Assembly: GCA_934661765.1 (NCBI GenBank)
Contig: CAKUJT010000038.1
Span: 1-22,288, forward strand
Direction of reading: 5' to 3'
Source: an uncultured Senegalimassilia sp.
GTDB taxonomy: Bacteria; Actinomycetota; Coriobacteriia; Coriobacteriales; Eggerthellaceae
DNA: 22,288 nucleotides
The number at the start of each line of letters is the position of its first letter. Within the stretch, counting starts at the first letter, position 1. Positions 13,053 to 22,288 of the stretch are shown here, one piece after another. Below the pieces are notes generated by a model that did not search any database, was not told where the DNA came from, and worked only from the letters and a program-made list of their open reading frames with translations. Made by a program: the position numbers and the translations under genes.

Positions 13053-14543
13053 TTACAACCCCAGGTCGCTAGCGACTTCGACAGCGCACTTGAGGGCGTC
13101 GGCCATGGCGTTGACCACCAGGCTGCTGCCCGTGCGGGCATCGCCGGCAACGTACACGGCGGCGTCGTCCTTGCCAGCGGCGGCGCGCATAGCGCGATGC
13201 GAATCGCCGGCCGCCATTACCGGAAGCGGGCGGCCCTGCGTTGCCAGCGGCACGCCGAACGCGTCGAACACGCCGCCCTCCGGACCAGCGAAGCCGCAGG
13301 CAACCAGCACCAGCTGCGCATCGACCTCGCGCTCGGAGCCTTCCACGGGCTCGGGCTTGCCGGCCGACCAATCGAACGAGCGAACCTGCAACCCGCGCAC
13401 ATGCCCGGCGCCGTCAAGCAGCACCTTTTGCGTGTCCGCACACCATTCGCGCAGGTCATCGCCCTGCAGCGCGATAGCTTCCTCCTGACCGTAGTCGGTC
13501 TTGGCCACGTTGGGCCATTCGGGCCACAGGTTCGACGCCGCGCGCTCCTTCGGCGCACGCGGGCCATATTCCAGCTGGCGAACCGTGCGCGCGCCCTGGC
13601 GCACCGCGGTGCCCATGCAGTCGTTGCCTGTGTCACCGCCGCCGATGACCACCACGTCCTTGCCCTCGGCGCTGATGGCGGGCTTGCGGCCCTCGAGCAA
13701 CGCGCGCGTCTGCTCGGTCAGGTAATCCACCGCGTACACCACGTCCCCCGCGGCAACGCCGGCGTCGAAGCCTTCCGCTCCCACGCCGCGCGCCTTGCAG
13801 GCGCCCGCGGCAACCACCACGGCGTCGAACTCCGCAGCCAAACCCGCAGCCACGTCGGCATCGGCCGCATCGACGCCCAAGCGGAACTCGATGCCCAGCT
13901 CGGCCATCAAATCCACACGACGCTTGACCACCGACTTGTCCAGCTTCATGTTCGGGATGCCGTACATGAGCAGGCCGCCGGCACGGTCGTGGCGCTCGAC
14001 CACGCACACGCGCGCCCCGCGGCGCGCCAGATCCCACGCAGCCACCAGGCCCGCCGGGCCCGAACCGACCACGGCGACGCTCGGCGCGTCCGGGCCCGCC
14101 GGCTCGAAGCGACGCGGCCCGCCGTGCGCCCACTGCCAATCGGAGATGGCGCGCTCGTTGTCGTGGATGGTCTCGGCCTCGTCGTTGCGGGCGAGGTTGC
14201 ACGCGGCCTCGCACAAAGCCGGGCACACGCGGCTGGTGAACTCGGGCATGGGGCTGGTCAGCGCCAAGCGCTCGGCAGCCTGCTCCCACTGGCCGCGCCA
14301 CACCAGGTCGTTCCACTCGGGAATCAGGTTGTGCAGCGGGCAGCCGGAAGGCCTTGCCTTCCCAAACGGTGCTCCCACCTGGCAAAACGCCACGCCGCAT
14401 GCCATGCAGCGGCTCGCCTGCTCACGCGTCCGCTCCTCAGGCACCGGCTCATACAGCTCGTCGAAATCGCGGGTTCGCTCTTGCACGGGACGCAGGCTGT
14501 GGGCGCAGCGGCCGTGTTCCAAAAATGCTCCGGGCTTTCCCAT
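13053..14543 (-). CDS. gltD: Glutamate synthase (NADPH) small subunit
   Basis: The beta subunit of NADPH-GOGAT oxidises NADPH and passes electrons through FAD and iron-sulfur clusters to the large subunit for glutamate formation. It has 496 residues, the usual length. N-terminal cysteines for the 4Fe-4S clusters are at 46, 49, 54 and 68, and again at 107, 111 and 115 (CPALCEAAC). The FAD Rossmann motif VVGSGPAG is at 158-165, and the NADPH Rossmann motif VIGGGDTG at 299-306. The C-terminal AGDARTGSSLVVNAM block is typical of the family. ATG 14543 starts three bases after the gltB stop, with GGGAAG as ribosome site inside gltB. The two genes form an operon. GC-rich throughout, unlike the adjacent island. 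Confidence 0.97.
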   Translation of the reverse strand: MGKPGAFLEHGRCAHSLRPVQERTRDFDELYEPVPEERTREQASRCMACGVAFCQVGAPFGKARPSGCPLHNLIPEWNDLVWRGQWEQAAERLALTSPMPEFTSRVCPALCEAACNLARNDEAETIHDNERAISDWQWAHGGPRRFEPAGPDAPSVAVVGSGPAGLVAAWDLARRGARVCVVERHDRAGGLLMYGIPNMKLDKSVVKRRVDLMAELGIEFRLGVDAADADVAAGLAAEFDAVVVAAGACKARGVGAEGFDAGVAAGDVVYAVDYLTEQTRALLEGRKPAISAEGKDVVVIGGGDTGNDCMGTAVRQGARTVRQLEYGPRAPKERAASNLWPEWPNVAKTDYGQEEAIALQGDDLREWCADTQKVLLDGAGHVRGLQVRSFDWSAGKPEPVEGSEREVDAQLVLVACGFAGPEGGVFDAFGVPLATQGRPLPVMAAGDSHRAMRAAAGKDDAAVYVAGDARTGSSLVVNAMADALKCAVEVASDLGL

Positions 14544-14546
14544 CGC

Positions 14547-19262
<4,716 letters not shown>

Positions 19263-19286
19263 ATGCGGTCCTTCGTCTGGATGATA

Positions 19287-19332
19287 AGGCCGCCTGAGAA
19301 CATGAGCGGCCTGCATTCAGTTTGCAGGCCGC
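19287..19332 (-). promoter_or_regulatory. gltB leader with two mutually exclusive hairpins
   Basis: Read on the minus strand toward gltB, GCGGCCTGCA (19332-19323) pairs with TGCAGGCCGC (19315-19306) around a 7-base loop. The AGGCCGC in that second arm can instead pair with a later GCGGCCT (19293-19287), 13 bases on. Segments A and C are identical heptamers competing for segment B, 25-70 bases before the ATG. This is the geometry of an attenuator or other leader switch. Neither hairpin has a clear U-run or covers the ribosome site at 19267-19273. Confidence 0.45.
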
Positions 19333-19607
19333 GTGTTACGCGATTATTTCCACCGCCGCGCTTAACCAGCTGGAAACAACATCGTTCGAAACCGGAAACA
19401 CGAGGGGCGCCCGAACCGCCGCTGCCTACCGCTGCCCGCTGCCCAACACCGGGGAACGCGAACGAACGGGCAAAGGCAACACCGCCCATCTTCGCGGCTA
19501 GCCCGAGCCGCCGCCCGCCGCCGAAAAAGGCGGGCATCCCCCTTCCGAAAACGATCGCGCGTGTCATATCATGTGCGCAACGTTTTCACCTTCGGGGAGG
19601 AGCCCCT
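19333..19607. other. Divergent intergenic region: no gene seen
   Basis: It carries the promoters of gltB (leftward) and the Tat lipoprotein gene (rightward). TATCAT near 19566 is a candidate -10 for the latter. GCCCGCC/GGCGGGC (19513-19519 and 19529-19535) forms a stem with a 9-base loop, which may be structural or an operator. Confidence 0.4.
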
Positions 19608-21962
19608 ATGACAAGTTTCGACGCTCGACCCGCCGGGAACGGCCTCACCCGCCGCACCATGATCAAAACGTCCGCCGTGCTCATCGGCTCGTGCGCGCTC
19701 GGTTTCACGGGCGTCGCCTCGCTCGGATGCAGCGCGGACAACAACGGCGACAACGCTTCCTCAGGCGAGTCCGACCAGGTCACCCTTCACGTCGAGGACC
19801 AGCGTTTCTTCATCGACGGCGACACCGTGGGAACCGCGTTCTCAGGCGCGGCGCTTTCCCTGGTCCCCAACCTTGCCGACGGCACCATAGCGCTCTGCTA
19901 TCGCGACAGCGAAAACCCCGACCCCTGCTGTACGACGCTGACGTCGCTTGGGTCCCCAGTCATCGTGACGGGAACGCTGCGCATGCTCAACGTCGATGGC
20001 GTGAACTCCGACGGCGTCGTTTCCATCCAACCTGACGCGGCCATCAGCGTTTTGAGCCTCGGTTCGATCAAAACCGCCGATATCGAGGGGTCGGTCGACC
20101 ACCTCATCGTCGTCGGCAAAAGCGACGCCGTCGTGCACGATGGCGCGCGCATCGGGCAGGCAACGCTGGGCGATTCGTGCGCCGACCTGGTCATCAACGC
20201 GAACAGCTCCGTGGGCGACGTCGACGCGCCCTTCGAGGCCCAGGTGTCCGGCGAAGGAGCGGTCGGCGCACGCGTGACCATCACCGGCGACGAAGAGGCC
20301 GCGGAGCAGCGCCACGGCACGCTGCTCGAGGCCGCGAACGACGATGCGGCCTGGGAGGACGCCGTCGCCGCCCTGGCCGGCGCCGCAACCGTCCAGCAGG
20401 CGAAGGCGCTCGCCGGGAGCGGCCCCACTTCCGCAACCGCCGCCGTCGACGCCACCGCTGCCTTCGCCAACCCCTTCGCCCCGCAAACCGCCTACGCGGA
20501 CGAGGCCGCAAGCGACGCCATCATCGACACGGAGGATACGGCCGACGACGACAACGACGAGAACCTGCTGTCCTTCACGCCCGGGGAACCCCTGGAAACC
20601 GACAGCGAGCCCGACATGTCATCCGACGATCAACCGGCCGAGGACTTCCAGCAAGACGTGGCCGCGCTGACCGCGGAAGACCCCGTCCCCCAGGCCGACA
20701 TCGCGATCGAGGCCATCGACCTGCTGATCGCCGGCCTGAAATTCATCGGCGAGCAGACGGCGGGGCGCGCCTTCGAGTACGGAAGCTCGTCGCTGCTCGA
20801 GCTGGTGTTCGGCGGCGACGACGAATCGGCGCAGATCATCTCGAAGCTTACCGAGATCCAAGGGCAGCTCGACGACATCGAGCGCGAGATCGCTCAGGTC
20901 ATAGCCCAATTCGACAAGCAGGCTTGTTACCTGCAGGTGAACAATTACCTCAGCAAGTTCTCCGCCGAGATGCGATGGGACCTCTCAAAGCTCAGCAGCA
21001 TGACGGAATCCATCGACGCGCTGCCCGACGGTGACGAGAAGGAAGCCCGCCGCAAGGAGTTCGCCGAGAACCTGTACTCGAACCCCCGCTACCAGGTGTG
21101 CGGCAGATACGTTTACGACATGGCCGGCGTCCTGGGCAACGAGATCATGCAGTGCTACACCGGCACGAACAAGAACCTGTTCGGCGCGTTCGACGAGCTC
21201 ATGGTGCTGAGCTACAAATGGGAGCACCACGGATACGAGATGCGCGCCAACTTCCAAAGCTCGGTGCTGTCGAATTTCATGGCGCTCATCAACTACTCGA
21301 CGTTCTGCCTCAACGAGCACTACCTTGTCATCAAAGACGATCCCGAGAAGAAGACCGAGCTTGCCGAATGGCTGGGATTTTGGAAGGGCCTGTTCGGAAC
21401 CGCCACCCTGCCCCAGTCGGCGATGGCGTTGCTTGCCGAGGACGACGATGCCGACGGCGCCGCGACGGGCGTCGCCAACGAGGTTGCGGCGATGGCCACC
21501 GCGCAAAAGCTGGTGAAACGGGCCGACAACATCCGCTACTACCAGGTGCCGGGGCATCAGGTGCAGATCGCCGCCAACGCCGCGAACGTGCGCACGACCA
21601 AGGACGGCGGCCTGACGCAAAAGCAGCTCATGAGAGATTCCGCAGGTCATTGCGTGCTCACGCAAGACCAGCTGGTCAACATGTACCTTGACTACGACAA
21701 GAAGAAGACGCTCACAGACATCCTGTTCGGCGAAGGCGAGGGCAACCTTGCCGCGCCGCGCAACACGGGGGCGCCCTTCGTTGCCTATCAGCTGCCGCTT
21801 ATCGATGAACGTCAGATGAAGCATCCGTCGCATCTCTATCGCCACAAATACTACGCGCCCATCGTGAACAACGACGGGACGACCGGCCGCGCATATGTGG
21901 CGTTATACGACAACGGCAAGCGCATATTCAACTTCACGGGCATCGCCGTGTACCGCGTGTAG
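19608..21962 (+). CDS. Tat-exported predicted lipoprotein, multidomain, unknown function
   Basis: 784 residues. A twin-arginine signal (LTRRTMIK, Arg15-Arg16) and a lipobox ASLGC (Cys41) predict folded export and lipid anchoring. Residues ~45-230 are beta-rich with short irregular repeats rich in V, D and G (VNSDGVVSIQPDAAISVLSLG), possibly a beta-helix. An Ala-rich then very acidic, probably disordered linker covers ~240-365 (DTEDTADDDNDEN). Residues ~368-640 are helical, starting with a hydrophobic segment (IDLLIAGLKFIG) and a coiled coil (KLTEIQGQLDDIEREIAQVI). The last ~60 residues are beta-like (YYAPIVNNDGTTGRAYVALY). ATG 19608 has GGAGGAG upstream. The hydrophobic helix plus coiled coil loosely recalls helical pore-forming toxins, but no signature confirms this. 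Confidence 0.85.
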   Translation: MTSFDARPAGNGLTRRTMIKTSAVLIGSCALGFTGVASLGCSADNNGDNASSGESDQVTLHVEDQRFFIDGDTVGTAFSGAALSLVPNLADGTIALCYRDSENPDPCCTTLTSLGSPVIVTGTLRMLNVDGVNSDGVVSIQPDAAISVLSLGSIKTADIEGSVDHLIVVGKSDAVVHDGARIGQATLGDSCADLVINANSSVGDVDAPFEAQVSGEGAVGARVTITGDEEAAEQRHGTLLEAANDDAAWEDAVAALAGAATVQQAKALAGSGPTSATAAVDATAAFANPFAPQTAYADEAASDAIIDTEDTADDDNDENLLSFTPGEPLETDSEPDMSSDDQPAEDFQQDVAALTAEDPVPQADIAIEAIDLLIAGLKFIGEQTAGRAFEYGSSSLLELVFGGDDESAQIISKLTEIQGQLDDIEREIAQVIAQFDKQACYLQVNNYLSKFSAEMRWDLSKLSSMTESIDALPDGDEKEARRKEFAENLYSNPRYQVCGRYVYDMAGVLGNEIMQCYTGTNKNLFGAFDELMVLSYKWEHHGYEMRANFQSSVLSNFMALINYSTFCLNEHYLVIKDDPEKKTELAEWLGFWKGLFGTATLPQSAMALLAEDDDADGAATGVANEVAAMATAQKLVKRADNIRYYQVPGHQVQIAANAANVRTTKDGGLTQKQLMRDSAGHCVLTQDQLVNMYLDYDKKKTLTDILFGEGEGNLAAPRNTGAPFVAYQLPLIDERQMKHPSHLYRHKYYAPIVNNDGTTGRAYVALYDNGKRIFNFTGIAVYRV

Positions 21963-21970
21963 ACGGATTG

Positions 21971-22288
21971 CTACCTCTGAAAAACCGCGCGGACCAGGTA
22001 CTCCACGTTGCCTTCGTGGCCGGTGATGGGGCTTTCGGTGACGCCCGTGCATTCGAAGCCGGCGGCTTCCAGGGCCGCGCGCACCTCGTCGACCGTACGC
22101 AGGCGCACGGCCTCGTCACGCACGATGCCGTGGTCGGTCTCGTCGTGCTGGCTTTCGAACTGGGGCTTAATCAGGCCGATGAAGATGGTGCCCGCCTGCG
22201 CGAAGCGTGCAAACGTGGGCGCCAGCGCCGCCAGGCCGATGAAGCTGAGGTCGGCCACCAGCAGGTCGAACGGCGCGCCCAGCTCGGC
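21971..22288 (-). CDS. tlyA: TlyA-family rRNA 2'-O-methyltransferase, C-terminal part
   Basis: The last 105 residues of a SAM-dependent methyltransferase that in characterised members modifies 16S/23S rRNA (sometimes annotated hemolysin A). The frame runs off the window end, so the N-terminal S4 domain and SAM-binding loop are not visible. What remains includes the motif IV-like DLLVADLSFIGL, then IGLIKPQFE, HGIVRDEAVR and the C-terminal TESPITGHEGNVEYL, all characteristic of TlyA. It converges on the Tat lipoprotein gene with only eight bases between stop codons; no terminator hairpin fits there. Confidence 0.9.
   Translation of the reverse strand, partial: AELGAPFDLLVADLSFIGLAALAPTFARFAQAGTIFIGLIKPQFESQHDETDHGIVRDEAVRLRTVDEVRAALEAAGFECTGVTESPITGHEGNVEYLVRAVFQR

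Overview
The window looks like a high-GC actinobacterial chromosome interrupted by a lower-GC mobile island. The backbone is GC-rich with strong G/C third-position bias: gltB, gltD, a Tat-exported lipoprotein and tlyA. Together with the Tat lipoprotein style, this fits Coriobacteriia, probably Eggerthellaceae. That placement is inference from composition and gene style, not from a marker gene.

Layout. Positions 18-569 (-) encode a low-molecular-weight protein tyrosine phosphatase. Its first ~20 codons (through the catalytic P-loop) and ~120 bp of upstream DNA are repeated in direct orientation at 501-687, 10601-10779 and 12713-12898. A fourth, decayed junction lies near 8345-8475. These repeats bound an accretion of integrated DNA. 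Module A (688 to ~8475) has a Tn916-type tyrosine integrase, a serine recombinase, a zinc-finger protein, a divergent primase/SF3 helicase, a possible replication origin and a lipoprotein. Module B (~8475-10600) has a second lipoprotein sharing the N-terminal domain of the first, a Ser-rich mini-lipoprotein and a zinc-ribbon protein. Module C (~10780-12712) has a membrane-anchored coiled-coil protein, a 5'-truncated gene and a tiny hydrophobic-peptide locus with the layout of an Fst/par-type type I toxin-antitoxin. Only module A carries an integrase. Modules B and C look like cargo left by related elements or deletion derivatives that used the same site.

Right of the island is the backbone: gltB-gltD (14547-19262 and 13053-14543, both -), the NADPH-glutamate synthase operon, with a leader that can form two mutually exclusive hairpins. 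Divergent from it is a 784-residue Tat/lipobox protein (19608-21962, +). The 3' part of a TlyA-family rRNA methyltransferase gene (21971 to the window end, -) converges on that gene.

How it fits together. The integrase probably recombines at the 5' end of the phosphatase gene. The element carries a replacement for the start codon, P-loop and putative promoter, so insertion rebuilds an intact gene. The primase-helicase and the adjacent repeat/AT-rich stretch suggest the excised element replicates. No capsid, terminase, relaxase or conjugation gene is visible, so it resembles a satellite-like or mobilisable island rather than a full prophage or ICE. The exported or membrane cargo and the putative type I toxin would act at the cell envelope or in element maintenance.
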